DNA of 64,000 nucleotides from Dioscorea cayenensis subsp. rotundata (lineage: Eukaryota > Streptophyta > Magnoliopsida > Dioscoreales > Dioscoreaceae): assembly GCF_009730915.1 (NCBI RefSeq), contig NC_052480.1:620001-684000 (forward strand), read 5' to 3'. Numbering within the stretch: position 1 is the stretch's first letter; every line of letters begins with the position of its first letter. Position numbers and translations under genes: made by a program. Shown piece after piece: positions 48,589 through 61,700 of this stretch. The notes beneath the pieces were generated by a model. The model saw only the letters and a list, made by a program, of their open reading frames with translations, searched no databases and was not told where the DNA came from.

Positions 48589-49926
48589 GTGGTATAAAAG
48601 AGAGGCCTTTGAACTACTACTATTGTGGTGGAGAATCTTGATGATGTATAGGTCTGCATTTATACTCTATGAAGTGAAATTTTGGTTGCAGGGAGAGAAA
48701 ATGACAAGGTGTGTGTGTGTGGAGAGAAAGGGCAGAAGAGGGAGGCTGATTCATTGATCTCAACATGTGAGTGTGGACAGGAAGAATCATGGGGGTTTAA
48801 AGTTGCTAAAGATTGGTATATTTTAGTGAGAGCTTGATGATCATGTGTAGGTGTCTGTGTGTTTGTGTTTGTGGCTTCATCAGGACCATCCACAGAGGTT
48901 GTGTGTAGTTGTGTCAGTGAGACACGTTTGTATGAGGTACACACTGCTTCAGAGACAACCAGAAAGTCATTTAACTTAAATTCCCTCCTCTTCTAATTAA
49001 CTGGTGGTTCAAATTGTTTCATATATATATATATATATATATATAATATTTGGATTCAAAATTCAAATTGAACATGAAGGTCATGGTAATGCACTTTCAG
49101 AAGCATTAATTAGCAAGAAGGAAAAAAATACCACTGTCCTTCACTTCTTTTAGTGTTCCCATTAAAATAATTGATTTGTTCACTCATATTATTAAGTGAA
49201 AGAAATTATTACAAGTGCTGCAAAAACCATATACAATTACAATTACTGCAAGTCTGCAAATGTAGTATATGTGAACTGTTGCAAAGATCCCTTGCAGAGT
49301 TCCCAATGAAGAAACAGATCATATGTATGTATAGCTAAGAAAGAGAAGAAAAGAATATAAAGATCTTATCCAATGAAGACCCCCTGAGTCCCTGACTGCT
49401 GACCTGTGCAAACTCAGTCCTCTGTTCTGTACATTCATCATCATCATGCCAGCCACCTGCTCTACTTCATCACAATTAAATAATGCACTCTTGTAGCCCT
49501 TTCAGCAAACCAACCCCTAATCTCATCTTCAATGTTCATGCATGTTGCCTCTTCTTTTTAACTTCACATGCAAAACCTTTCTTTGTTACTATCTTATTGT
49601 TTGGAGATAGGAAAACACATGCATGCTTTTGTTTATCTAGGGAAAGCAAAGGGTAGGAACTAATTATTATTTCTTGGAACTTGGTAAACAATGTGACAAA
49701 AAAAAAAGTATTAATTTTTAGTAGCATGACTTATCCTATCCATAAAAGACATCCATGTGTCCCTCATTCATTGGCTTATATGATCCACACAATCCACACA
49801 AGCTAATCAAGATCACAAACTTGAATCCATGGTGGAGAAAATCTCTCCTCTTTGCTTCAAAACTACATTCATAGCAGACCCATTGTTTTCAGACACATAC
49901 TTAGCAACAACAAGAAGAAGAAGAAG
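48589..49926. other. Divergent promoter region of B3 and PsaO genes
   Basis: The B3 gene (-) and PsaO (+) are transcribed away from each other across 1.3 kb. The sequence holds GT/TG-rich runs near 48708-48720 and 48845-48910, a (TA) run at 49021-49043 and no gene. Confidence 0.5.
49726..49745. promoter_or_regulatory. Candidate I-box/GATA light-response motif of PsaO
   Basis: The complement of GACTTATCCTATCC contains GGATAAG (I-box) and a second GGATA word, about 190 bases upstream of the PsaO start codon. GATA/I-box motifs are frequent in promoters of light-regulated photosynthesis genes. The match is short and may be chance. Confidence 0.3.
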
Positions 49927-50632
49927 ATGGCAGCCATGGCTACATCCAGCATTGCAGGCTTGGGTCTTCCTTCTCTCTCCTCTTCTCACAAACCATCATC
50001 TCTCTCCTCTGGTAATCATAATCTATTTTCATACATGCATGCATGCATATATACACATTTCTAATATATATATATATATATATATTATATATAGGTTTTA
50101 TAAAGTCTCAGAGAGCTGCAAGAAACCCTCTAAGCCAGAAGGTGACATCTGGTGGAAGGTTCACTTGGTAAGCTGATATATATACATGAATATATATATA
50201 TAGTTTCTAAATGCATGGTAGTTGTCTGATGTATGAAACTGGGTGAATGAAAACCAGCTTTGAGAGGGATTGGTTGCGGACGGATCTTAATGTGATTGGT
50301 TTCGGGTTGATCGGATGGCTTGCGCCGTCGAGCATTCCGGCGATCAATGGAAACAGTTTAACAGGGCTCTTCTTTCAGAGCATTGGAGAAGAGCTTGCTC
50401 ACTGGCCTACTGGCCCTGCTCTCACTTCTCCCTTCTGGTTTGTACTTATAAAACACACTTCATTCATACATTGTTTATGTTCATTGGTATAGATTGAATT
50501 GATAACTTAATTTTTTTTTTATTTTTAAATGTAATTTTTAGGTTGTGGATGATCACTTGGCACATTGGACTTTTCCTTTGCCTCACATTTGGCCAGATTG
50601 GATTCAAGGGAAGATCTGAAGAATATTTCTGA
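49927..50632 (+). CDS. PSAO: Photosystem I subunit O, chloroplast precursor
   Basis: The exons are 49927-50011, 50095-50167, 50258-50437 and 50542-50632. They join in frame into 142 residues. The Ser/Ala-rich N-terminus (MAAMATSSIAGLGLPSLSSS) is a chloroplast transit peptide. The mature part is strongly conserved in plants: ERDWLRTDLNVIGFGLIGWL, APSSIPAINGNSLTGLFFQS, FWLWMITWHIGLFLCLTFGQ and the end GFKGRSEEYF. PsaO is a two-helix thylakoid protein of photosystem I involved in docking of LHCII and in state transitions. An alternative start is the ATG at 49936, three codons on. The gene converges with the S28 peptidase gene, with 204 bases between the stop codons. Confidence 0.97.
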
Positions 50633-50836
50633 ATTTGTACTAAGATTGTGTAGCCTTATTATCTACTGTAGCATATAACTACTCTGTATAGAAACTTCAG
50701 AACTTGCATTTCTATTCTGTTTTGCTCATTTTAATGCAATGTTTATGTTTCAGACATTGTTCTCTTTTTTTATTTAAATAAGTTTATTTAAGACAACATG
50801 AAAATTTGATAAGAAAAGAAGAAGATTAGAGCAACT

Positions 50837-53121
50837 CTAATTAGTTACTGTGTAATACTCTTGAAGCCACTTGTTCATTATCTGAATTTCTTTTTCCCGG
50901 ACATCTTTAAGCCATTTAGGATCATCATTGTTTGCGAATCGGAGATCGACGTGGTGAGCCCCTGTTGTAAATTATGTATCAATTTTGATGGTAAAGAATA
51001 CGAAAAACTCGAGGGAAATGTTGGCCACTGACCTTGAGCTGAGACTATGGCTACAATGCTCTCCGAAATAGACTCCAATACACTGAAACAGTAACCAGTG
51101 ATGATCAGTATAAGCCATCGGATAGAGAATTAAGATTGAAATTTACCCTCCAGCACTCCATGGATCCCTTAAGCCATTGAAGAAGATGATATTGCTACCG
51201 AATCGCTTCAATACCCTTTTGATATCCTGTCACAAACAAGCAAGACATGGTTTAATTTGTCACAAGATTTAACACAGACATTGCAATGTTTGATGAATGT
51301 TCTTATAAATGGACTCACATGACCACCAAACTCTGTTGTGATCCAATGTGGCCTCGGGGGAACACCATTCTCAACTTTGCATTCTGAAGCTATGCTTGTG
51401 TAATTGTAGGTAGAGGCCGGAAATATGCTGTTCTCATTGTTTCCTTGAGTTGGCAAAATCATTTCAGTGCAAGACTGCATTATTAGAAATATGCAAAGCA
51501 TTGCCATAATCTCAATTAGGAAAACAAGCATTCAATTGATAATTGAAAACATCAAGTTGATGACAGAGGTGTGTGTTCAGGTACCTGCCAATACCATCCA
51601 TCCATTCCATGAAAAATAGAATCACTGAGATTTAAGCATGGTTTTGTTCCACTGTAATTATAATAGATGTTCATAGCACCGTAAAGTTTTGCAAATGTGT
51701 TGTTGCCTGCTTTAGGATCATCTATGGCCTTGCACATCTGAGGCACATATTATGTATTCAACTTATATGTTCACTGAATTGCATGTTTTGTATTAGAAAT
51801 AGTTGAGGATGTACCTGTCTCACTGGATAAGCTGGGAGAGGTTGCAAGAAGTTTGATTCTGTAGGATAGTCTGTCATTGCCGCATATACAATTGCAGTCT
51901 GAATCCATGACCTTAACCATTCATTTTGTACTTGGTCTCTGAACAAAGAAACTCATTAACAATCTTTGATCGAGCTAAGCAAAATACAGTCAAAATATTG
52001 CATTCCTACTTGCATATATGAAATGATTTCTCAAGCTCCTCAAGTCCACCCGTTCGAGTGAAGGCCTCATCAATCTCCTTCCATGAACCTTTTATTGTTC
52101 TGTAACAGCTTTCACTCTCACTCTATAACAAAACAGTGAATAGAATTAATTACTCACAACCGGTGATGCTCATTTGATATCTGTCTGAAAGAAAGAGACC
52201 TTGTAGTCTTTTGTGATAACATCATTGAAGGCATACGGAGAAATAATGTCATCAAACTGGAGAATTGGAGATGAAGATGCCAAGGCTCCGATAGCCACAT
52301 GAGGATACTTCAGCCTAAACCATGCAGCCAACACTGCAACCAAAAGCCGGAAGAAAAGATTTAGAGTTGCATTCTCAAGATCTCAAGCATAGTAATTAAT
52401 CACTAAGGTACATGATCATCCTTACTTCCTCCATAAGAACCTCCAAAAACAATAACCGGCGATTGTTCAGCAGTCAAATTTTTCTTTAGATCAATTATTA
52501 AGGTTGCGTAGTCAGCAAGGGCCTGTGTCGAGCTCAAATACCCAAGAGTAGTGGCATTGCTATATGCAACCTCTGTATCACCAAAGGGAATGGAATCCCC
52601 ATAATACCTATGCTGAACAACATGCAAAATTCTATATATTAGTCACACCAACTCACTTATCATCAGCTTTGAAGGGACCTGCATGCATGAATCGAAGCAT
52701 CGAAAGAGAAGAAACAGACCTCGATGAAGACAAGGAGGGCATGGAAATGTGGTGCAATGTCAAACATAAAACCTGTATTTTGTGCAAACCAAGTGATATT
52801 ACCCTCATTTCCAGTATAAACAAAGATTGGCGCTGCCTCCTTGGCACCACCCCAATGAGTATCATTAACAAGATATCTCTGCTGGAATGTATCATAGCTT
52901 TTCGGATGGAAGTTGAAATGATCAAGGATTTGTGTGAAGTACTTCACCTCATAAGAACTGTCACTTGAAAACAAAGACTCACTGGAATGGTGATGTAGAT
53001 AAGAATTTCCAAAACTCCTCACTGCAATGGAGAAGGGGAATATAGACAGCATAAAGAACAATGAGAACACGATGACTCTAACAGGGGATTCCATCTTCTT
53101 GTTGTTTGATAAAACTATCAT
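50837..53121 (-). CDS. Serine carboxypeptidase S28 (prolyl carboxypeptidase-like)
   Basis: Ten exons in minus order: 53121/53094-52720, 52612-52426, 52333-52200, 52122-52010, 51938-51815, 51737-51585, 51474-51319, 51226-51147, 51082-51033 and 50961-50837. From the ATG at 53094 they join in frame into 498 residues. Residues 1-24 ([20 protein letters not shown]) are a signal peptide. Family S28 hallmarks are [32 protein letters not shown], the nucleophile motif GGSYGG (Ser184), the Asp in [11 protein letters not shown] (about 435) and the His in GAHHVDLR (460/461), so the triad is complete. Animal members cleave Pro-X bonds at the C-terminus in lysosomes; plant ones are likely vacuolar or extracellular. 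An upstream ATG at 53121 adds nine residues before the signal peptide. Confidence 0.94.
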
Positions 53122-53779
53122 TGTTGTATAATGAGATGAGCAAGAAAAACACTACCTGAGACTTTTGAGTAAGGGTCTGTAGAGTTGGTAAGGTTGGCTA
53201 GAATTGTTGGCATGAGCTGTAATTTTCATTTATTCCAAGTAATTTTGAGAATAATTATTCACCTCATTTATTGTAAATCCCAATAATCTAGTACCATGAT
53301 TTCTCACCTAAAATCAGAGTTTCTTCCTTAATTCTTGAGTCCTACCTAGACAATCCTCTGTACATAATTGATAGATGAAGAAATGTTTTCTTCAAGATCT
53401 TTGTTTGGTTTGACTTGGAAGGAAGCCTGCTGACAACTGAGATTTTCCTAAAAAGATGATCTTCAGTTCATGAGGAGATAAATACCATAATATGATCATG
53501 AAGAACAGAAGAGGTTTTCCAACTTCAACCCATCTCTTGTCTGTTTCTTAGAAGTCATGAAAATTAGGTGACCATCTATGCCTATCAAGAGTGTAGATTA
53601 CAATGAAGATAAATGAAGAAGATAAGAAAGCAATACCTGGACTGAAGAAGAAACAAAGAAAGAGTGGACTTTCTTGATCTTATGATTCATATCTACATGC
53701 AAAGAGGAAAATCCAAAAGACAAGGAATATCTCCAACATTTATTCATTGAAAATGATAATCTCTGGAAAAACAATTAAT
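53122..53779. other. Spacer between S28 and ILR1-like genes
   Basis: Both flanking genes are on the minus strand, so this holds the ILR1-like 3' end and the S28 promoter and leader. No further gene seen. Confidence 0.45.
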
Positions 53780-55380
53780 TCAGGACTGAAGAAAAGAGAC
53801 ATGGTGATTTAAATGCATAATTGCAACAGCAGCTTGAAAAGCAGCACCAATGGGAAGAGCCTGCTCATCAAGGAAAAAGTGTGGAGAGTGCAAAGGATGA
53901 GATGAGCCCAATGTCTCATTTTTTATTCCAATAGAGAAGTATGCAGTGGCCATCTTCTGGGAGTAAAAACCAAAATCATCTGCTGCCATACACATTGAGC
54001 TCAAGTGCACATTATCTTCCCCAAACATACTCTCTCCTACCATCTTCCCAAGCATATATATTTCATCATCATTGGCAGTCGCCGGATACGGTATTCTTTC
54101 CTTCTCCATAAAGTCTATCTCGGCAGTGCAACCAAGAACGGCAGACTGGAGTTCTATGATCTGTTTTTCAATAGTAAAACCAGGACTATGAGACACATAT
54201 CAGCATTGAGTTTTGAAAGTTATCTTTCTGAAACTGAGTTTAAATTACCTCTTTGATTCTCTTTGATAAGTAAATGAGACCTTCACTTGTCATACTCCTT
54301 AAAGTACCTCCTAAATCAACTGAATCCCTTACTGATTTCACAAAGGTAACAGATACAACCTTATGAAGCAGATGAACTAGAAATTAGCAATGTGGCTGAA
54401 GTTATGAATATAAACTTTAAATACAATCACTGAGACTTACTCTGCCTTCAAGAGGATTGGTTTCTCGAGAGACTAACAACTGAAGCGCCTGGATAACAAA
54501 AGAGACAGCAAGTATGGGATCTCTGGTGCCATTGCCTTGAATTCTAACCATAAATCTAGAAGAGGCAGCAAGAAGAGGCCCTGGTCTGGAAGCAATGACA
54601 CCTGTTGGAAGCACAGTGTCAACATGAAGTGTAAACATGGCAGACACCTCATCAAGAACACCTTCTTGCAATACATGATAAGCACCAGCAAGACCTTCTT
54701 CAGCTGGTTGGAAAACAAGCTTCACAGTACCCTAACAAAATCCTAGAGAAAAATAAGATATAAAGACAAAAGATTGAAGCTTTAATAAAGAGCTTTTTAC
54801 CTTGAGTTCATGCTCTCGTTCTTGAAGCAACTTAGCAGCTCCAAGAAGCATTGACACATGAGCATCATGACCACAAGCATGCATCTTTCCATTGTGTTTG
54901 CTCTTGTGCTCCCAATCCACCAACTCCTACAAATCAAACATCAGTTCCAAAGACCAAATAAAATTGATTTTGCTCATATATCAAATGAATGAAAAGGTTT
55001 ACATCTTATACCTGCAAAGGAAGAGCATCCATCTCTGCTCTGAGAGCAAAGAAAGGTTTGAGACCAGAACCAATGGAAGCAACAACTCCAGTTCTGGCCA
55101 CAGGCCATGAGTATTGCACACCAAGGACATCAAGCTCTCTTCTTATAAGTTGGCTGGTGTGGAGTTCCTGGAAAGCCAGTTCAGGGTGGTGGTGAATGCT
55201 CCTCCTTGTACTCTTTAACCAGTGGAAAAAACCAGGACTTAGAGCTGAGTCTAAGAGCTCATGGGTGAGATCTCCAATGGAATAGTTTTCAGGTGATGGA
55301 GATGCTGGAGATGAAGAAGACTGAAAACTAGTCAAAGCTAGCAGACAGCAAAGGATGAACAAACAGGCAAGGGAAGCCAT
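53780..55380 (-). CDS. ILR1-like IAA-amino acid hydrolase (M20D), with two motif losses
   Basis: Five exons in minus order: 55380-55012, 54926-54801, 54731-54441, 54359-54249 and 54160-53780. They join in frame into 425 residues with clean GT-AG introns. A signal peptide ([20 protein letters not shown]) directs it to the ER. Metal-site motifs are present: ACGHDAHV (C141, H143), QPAEEG (E176/177), LHVD and HSPHFF. Family members release auxin from amino-acid conjugates. Two conserved lid-domain motifs are missing in frame: GGHAAxPH (here [12 protein letters not shown]) and GGxAxNVIP (here [16 protein letters not shown]). The usual MGxEDF is MAADDF. Each loss leaves the frame open, so this is a diverged or impaired enzyme rather than an obvious pseudogene. 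Confidence 0.9.
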
Positions 55381-56370
55381 GATTGAGAGTGGCAGAAGGG
55401 ATTCAAGATAACATAAGCTAAGCTGGAGTTTGTTGAAAAATATCTAAACAAAATAAAACTAGTCACAAATTAAGCTGCATGTGCTTATCATTCAGATATC
55501 TTAACACGCATGCACAAATCTTGAACAGCAAGTGCGGGGCAGTATCTATGCATACACTTTCACTGTTTATAAAGCGTGTTTTTTTTTTTTAATAAAGTGG
55601 ATAAACCACCAATTTATTAATAAAGAAGAGAACATAAAAGTACTCACGAAATTTATAAAGCGTTTTAACAAGCAAAGACTCAACTATTATTGTTTTTTTT
55701 TTTAAAATAGATAAATCACATATTTATTAGAAAAAATGGAACCGCTTATAGTGAACAAAACGAACAAACAAATAAGCAAACAAATAACAAAACAAGAAGA
55801 TGACAAACTAGCAATAATAAGAACCAACAGGTTAAAAGGGACACAATACCAGCGGTGTGATAATCCTCAACAGATATTAAAAAAAAAACAAAAAAACTCT
55901 GTTTTAAAAGTTTTTTTATTATTGATCTTGTTAATAAATTTGAAAGTAATAAGTGTGATTATTTAGCTAAATATTATCTTCAATTTTACCAGCTCTATTT
56001 TAAAAGTTTTGTAATTATCTATTTAAAAAATTTGTGAAATATTATAAAAAAAATTCAATTTTTTTTATATTTAATATATTTTATAATTTTTAATAAATTA
56101 TATTCAATTATATATTTTTTAAAATATTTTTTAAATAAAAATAATTTTAAAAAATTAATATGAATTTTATAAAATTTAAATTATCCATTAATTTTAACCA
56201 ATTTTTTTTAATCTATGATAAATATGAAAACCACAGAGAATACCATGTTTTTCTCTCGTTTTTTTTTTTAAAATATCTTTATAAATACTGACAAGCCACC
56301 CTTTCTCAACCATCCCTTTAAAAACTGCCCCATTAGTTTGAGAGGGAAATAAGCTATAGTTTTTATATAA

Positions 56371-56402
<32 letters not shown>

Positions 56403-56772
56403 AAAAGAAGAAATAAACTATGTATTTATTAATAAAAAAATAGAAAAGAATAGCAGTACAGAATAGAAGCAAACATAATCAGAAAACATAGATGTTCAAA
56501 AGGCATGAATAAACTATTATTCTCTTATATAAAAGTATTTCTCTATTTTTAAAAAAAGTATTTTATTTTATTTTATTTATTTTTATTTATCTCAAAGTTT
56601 TTAATGCCGATCATAGTTAAGCAAGCTCATCTAAAACTTGTGCTGAGATAGGATAAGCTCATCCAATCTTGATGAGATAATATAAGTAATCAAAATCAAA
56701 TTAGATCATTGAACCGGAAAAAAATAAGATTAAAAAGTTAAAAGATTCAGCCGTGATTGAACAAAAATTTAT

Positions 56773-56811
<39 letters not shown>

Positions 56812-57134
56812 ATAATAAATTAATTTTTAAAACAAATGCATGCAAAATATCAAAGCAAGTTTCATCTCATATTTAAAATCAAATTAAAAATTAAGTTTTG
56901 TTTCACAGGTTTCAATATGCATCATTTCACGCTTTCACTTAGTTATTTCACAGCTCTCAATGTTTCACCATTTCAATTAAAAAAATAAAAAAATATTAAA
57001 ATATTAAAAATTTAAAATTAGATTGAGACCGGTTGCGATGCATCTAATTTGTAATTGAACCACTTGATTCACACCGGTAAACAACAATTTATGATTTGCT
57101 AGATTTTTAAAATGATACTGGTACCAAACTGTCT
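55381..57134. other. Intergenic, AT-rich with LINE tails and MITE-like sequence
   Basis: Upstream of the ILR1-like gene. Contains two minus-strand LINE-like tails (55585-55625, 55690-55800), a third possible one near 56390-56470, an AT-rich segment at about 55960-56215 resembling the Stowaway MITE interior, and a (TA) run at 56767-56804. No gene seen. Confidence 0.45.
55585..55800 (-). mobile_element. Two adjacent LINE 3' tail fragments
   Basis: On the minus strand, 55625-55585 reads TTAATAAATTGGTGGTTTAT and 55740-55690 reads TCTAATAAATATGTGATTTA, each followed by an A-rich tail. This is the same end as at 10400-10500 (+) and 46885-46937 (+). The second copy keeps a TTGTTTGTTCGTTTTGTTCA body similar to that at 10430. 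These are 5'-truncated insertions. Confidence 0.45.
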
Positions 57135-57360
57135 ATACTCTCTCAACCATTGGATAAATTTTCAAATCAGATGACATCTAAAAGTATAAGGGGAGCTCAT
57201 GGGTTCAAATCTCTCCCGACAAGCATCGCTCATATAATCGCTCACTTGGGATTTTTTTATACTATTTTCATACTCATACATCCGGCTCCAAAGATCGCTG
57301 TTTAAGTATTGCTTTATATTAATAAAAAAAGAGACGCTTGTCGCCTATTATTCAAAAAAC
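57135..57360 (+). mobile_element. tRNA-derived SINE copy
   Basis: Contains AAAAGTATAAGGGGAGCTCA and box-B-like GGGTTCAAATCTCTCCCGAC (about 57210), matching the minus-strand fragment at 40078-40165. It closes with TTAATAAAAAAAGAGACGCT, an A-rich 3' end. Box A is weak (ACCATTGGATAAATT). Confidence 0.5.
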
Positions 57361-57797
57361 TGTCTATACTCCTGAATCAGGTTCAATCCGGTGTTGCAGG
57401 GCTTACTAATGCCGGAACAAGCTCTTGTGACGGTCAGCAAGCTCACACATGATTTGTAGAAGCGAGATAGTCCGGCCACAACAAGCTCCGATGAAACAGA
57501 GCAACCGTGAGGCAAGGTTACCAATTAGGAGTAAAAGCGTTATATGTTATTTAAAAAAAAATATATTTTTTTAAAAATTTAATTTTTTTATGACTTGTAA
57601 ATCAAAAACTGCTAGATCATATGCAACTTTGTCAAGGTTTTAACTTTTAACCAACCCTTCCTTGTGTTTTTATTTTCATTTTTTATTATATCATATTCAT
57701 TACATCGGACTGTGCAGTTGGACCCACAACCGTTCAAAAATACATCATGCCTACAAGATTATAAAATAATAATTATTATAATAATAATAATATTAGT
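57361..57797. other. Intergenic flank of the Mutator-like element
   Basis: No gene seen. A GC-richer patch at about 57370-57520 has no recognisable identity. The segment ends in an (ATA)n run abutting the element's left end. Confidence 0.4.
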
Positions 57798-58764
57798 GGA
57801 AATTGCCAAAAAAACCCTTTAAGTTTGTAAAATTGCCAAAAACACCCCGTTAGTTTTGCAATCCCCAAAAACCCCCTCCTTTTAAAGTCTATGCTTTTTC
57901 AAACCCCCAAACCCTCAGAATCGAATGCGAATCGGAGTGAGTTTCAAATTTTTGGACTGAAAATGCCCTTGCATGGGGAGTCGTGGGTCGCACCATCTCG
58001 GTGATTTGAGAGGAAGTGGGGGTTTTCCGTGAGTAACTCCCGAGAGATCTAATTTATCTGAGCTCGCTTTAATTGCTTTTTCTCAACTCACGCCTTCGCC
58101 TTTTCCATTTCCGCACTGCCTCCGAAGTTGTCTCTACCGGCAAGCCTCCGTAATTGGCATTTCATCGCCTTTTCCCTTTCCACCCGAGATCTCAAGGAGA
58201 AGTCCCCCGCCAGCAACTAGTTGGCATTTCATCGATTTGCAATCTAAGGTATTGAGTATGGTTTTATGTTAAGCTGCTCATACTAAAGAAAGATTTTTTT
58301 CGGTTTTGTTTTGTGCTCCTCACATGTTGGAAGATATCGAAGTCTCGAGGGGATTTCTACGGGGTTTTGTTAGTCCGTGGGAGATTTCTGCTAGGGTTTT
58401 GTTTTGTTTTGCATTTTCAGTATGTATACACTATCGAAATAGTTTTTTTCGATTGTTATGATTTGTGTAATATTTATAATGTACATTTCCGCTTCGCTTT
58501 GATATGGTTAGCGCTTTTACAAATGAGGTTGACGTTTAAGAAATGAGATGTTACAGCTTAACATTTGTTGTCTCTGCTTTAAGTATTCTCGCCTCTGCTT
58601 TAACAAAATGGGTCTCTGCTTTAACATTTTATATCTCTCGCTTAATAACCGAGAGTTTACCGCTTTAAAACCTTATATTTCCGCTTAAACTTTTGTCAAT
58701 ATCGCAAGCTTGTGATTACGGCGGTCAACCTAGTTAATGGGCGTCTGCTATTTCGACACCTGCC

Positions 58765-61700
58765 ATGGAGACCTTAGTCGAATTGAAAGTTAACACTGAC
58801 CCCTCGACACCGGGAGATTATTCAAGGACACCGCTTGCAGCTGCTCAATCGAGCTGGAAGCCATATACCAAGAGAGGGTCCTTCTTGATTCTCTTTGCAG
58901 CTGACATGATGGTCGCATCAATAAATTCGGGATCGGGGAAAGCCTCGCCGAAGTTTCTGACCTCAAGATGTGGCCCTCGTTTTGGTCATGCGCATGAGCG
59001 ACGCGAGCGGTCTTTCGTAAGAAGAAAAACCAGTCGGCGTCAAGGCCGCAGATCTCATCAAAGACCCACGAGACACAGAGACTCCATCAAGAGCACTCGG
59101 TGCAACTTGTTCGACGAGGGGAGTAAGAAGATAATTTTGTCAAACTCCCCGACGGGTACTCTACGGGGACAGCCCCTCTTCCCAAATACATCATGCTTGG
59201 CTCCGAATCGGATCGCTGATTACGCTCGACGATCTACCGACCCACGGGCGACACGCATGGGCGCAGCGACGCACGCGTGGCTTGCATGGAGGATATTCCA
59301 CAAGCGCCGCCCGAGCGCAAGATAGATGCGCCCGGGAAGAAGACCAACACAGGGTACATTAAGGGTTGCTCGGTCGCGCTTAACGCCCTGGTTTTTACGA
59401 GATGACCGGAACGGGAAGAAAGTCCGCTTTCGGCAAGATCCCAAGGATGCTCGCTACGGTGAAAGTACTTTCACCGGAAGCAAGCTGACGGTAGAAACGA
59501 GCTTGTCATCGCTCGATGGAAAAAGAGGTAATAAATCACGGACAATGTCTAACATAAGTCTTTAATGTTTAAACATTTTATTTAGCTTTTTAACTTTAGT
59601 ATTTACCGCTTTAACTATTATTCATAACCGCTTAAATATTTTTGTTCTCCGCTTAATTATATTCTATAACGCTTAAATATATAGTTTTTTATAGTTTAAA
59701 ACGAACGATCTCACCGAAATTGTTTCGTTTACATATGTTAGTTTCTCGAAATGGTTCCTACAACGTCAAGAAGAAATATTTGTTGGGCGCCAACCGACTG
59801 ACGGATGCCATCTGCTCCCGAACCACTCGCTCGAAGGCGGGACGAGAGGGTAGCCTCTATCGCGTGCTACCGGACGCCGCTCTCCTACTTCCACCCCACC
59901 ACGCCAAGACGCGATTCCTCGCACGGAGAAGCCCTCCCCTACCCCGCAGATGCAACAACCCCCTACCACGACAACGACAGTCCCCGACCACGGCAGCCCT
60001 CCGACCATGGCGTACCCACCGCTAACATTGCTTAAGATGTCACCGCAACTCTTACGCAGTACGCCAGATATTGACGATCGAAGTTTCACTTGTCGCCGTG
60101 CGAGGCGCTCGAAGGACGTTTCGACAAATCGGCCGCGCCATCCCTCGAAAGAACCGAGCACCCGGACGAACGAGGCGCCGGAATTTGACGACGCACGTAT
60201 CATCATCGGGAAGGTCATTCCAAGGCGGCCACATTCAAGAGACTTGCGAAAAGAGGAGAATAATATCGCCTCGCTCCACCGCACGGCCGACGATGAAACA
60301 ATAGCAACACCATCGGCGGCCGATGTCATATCGAGCCTGCCGCCACTGGCATACGGCCACGACGGTGGAGGACATCAGTACGATGCTGGCCGCTGCACGG
60401 CTGAGAAGGTCGCCGACTCTCTTCGATGAAATCGCCGACCTGCTGGAACCGGCCGCCAGATCGCGCATCAAAGATGGACACAATCCTCAAGGTCAAGAAC
60501 AAGTTAAGGCGTGTCTCCCAACGATGCCGCTGTCATGGCCACGGGCTGAGAAGATCGTCGAATCCGCTGCCGCGGTCGCGTGCACAGACATGACAGCCCA
60601 AGCGGTGACACAATCCCACCACAACAAGAACCATGTAAGGAAGTGTTCATGGTCTGATGCCGTCGCCGTCGTCCTCAAGATCGAGCCCGACACAATCCCA
60701 CAACAAGAACAACAATGTAAGGACGTGGCTCGCAGCTGATGCCGTCGCCATCGTCCCCCGCATCGAGCGAAGATGTCGATGAAGACCCCGACCGAGCAAC
60801 GAGAGAGACGATCAAGGCCAATCAAAAATCGACCAGACGACTCGGAAAAGCTTTTTATTCAAGAAGAAGAAATGGGTTGGCCTCGAGTCGTTTTAACAAC
60901 ACGAAAGGGGAGTCGATGAGGATCTTCCTCAACCGCCTCATGGATCGGTAAGTGTAACGCTTTTTACGATATTGTTTAAAGAGTTTTCTATAGTGTTTAA
61001 CTATTACCTAATAGTGTTTAATACCATTATGTTATCATTTAAGTTTTCGCCTACCGCTTAATTATATATAATATCATGTAACAATTGATAATATCATTTA
61101 AATATTTACTAATATGGTCTTCTAATATCTCATATCGTTTAATCCCTCGAGACCGTCGATGGAAGAACGACGACTGCCAAAGACCACACGCTGACGAAAG
61201 TTATACACGCTTGAGGGGAAAGGAGATGGTCACCGATGATGTGATGGACGCTGTATGCATAATACAAAAGTCGCCGAGCAAAGAGCCATATCCTTACAAG
61301 AAGCGCCTCCCATCATCGACCGCTCATACTGCTTTACGCCAAAGCGTGACGACGCACATGACACATATCATGGCTATGATCGGGATCGATGCTGCAAGAA
61401 CCTCGCATGAAGTTCAAATTGTCATCCTCCCGATAATCATGAATGGCCACTTCCATGTCGCTGCTCGTGGACAATGATAAACAAGAATACAGGCATTATT
61501 CTTCATGTCCGGGGTACGATAAGGACGCGTTGGACATGGTAAGTTCTTTAATTATCTGTTTGGTATTTAAATCGGTATTCTAATCTCGACTTGCATATCT
61601 CGACAGCGGAATCTATTCGACCTTTGTGTCGAGATGGAGTTAGGCGAGTCGGCGACTGCAGCACCCGCCGCCACGACTACACGTAAAACCCCACGCTAAA

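Noticed and set aside
59766-60483. Several minus-strand ORFs of 60-187 residues
   Set aside because: Shadows of the GC-rich decayed Ulp1-type gene; no recognisable domain.
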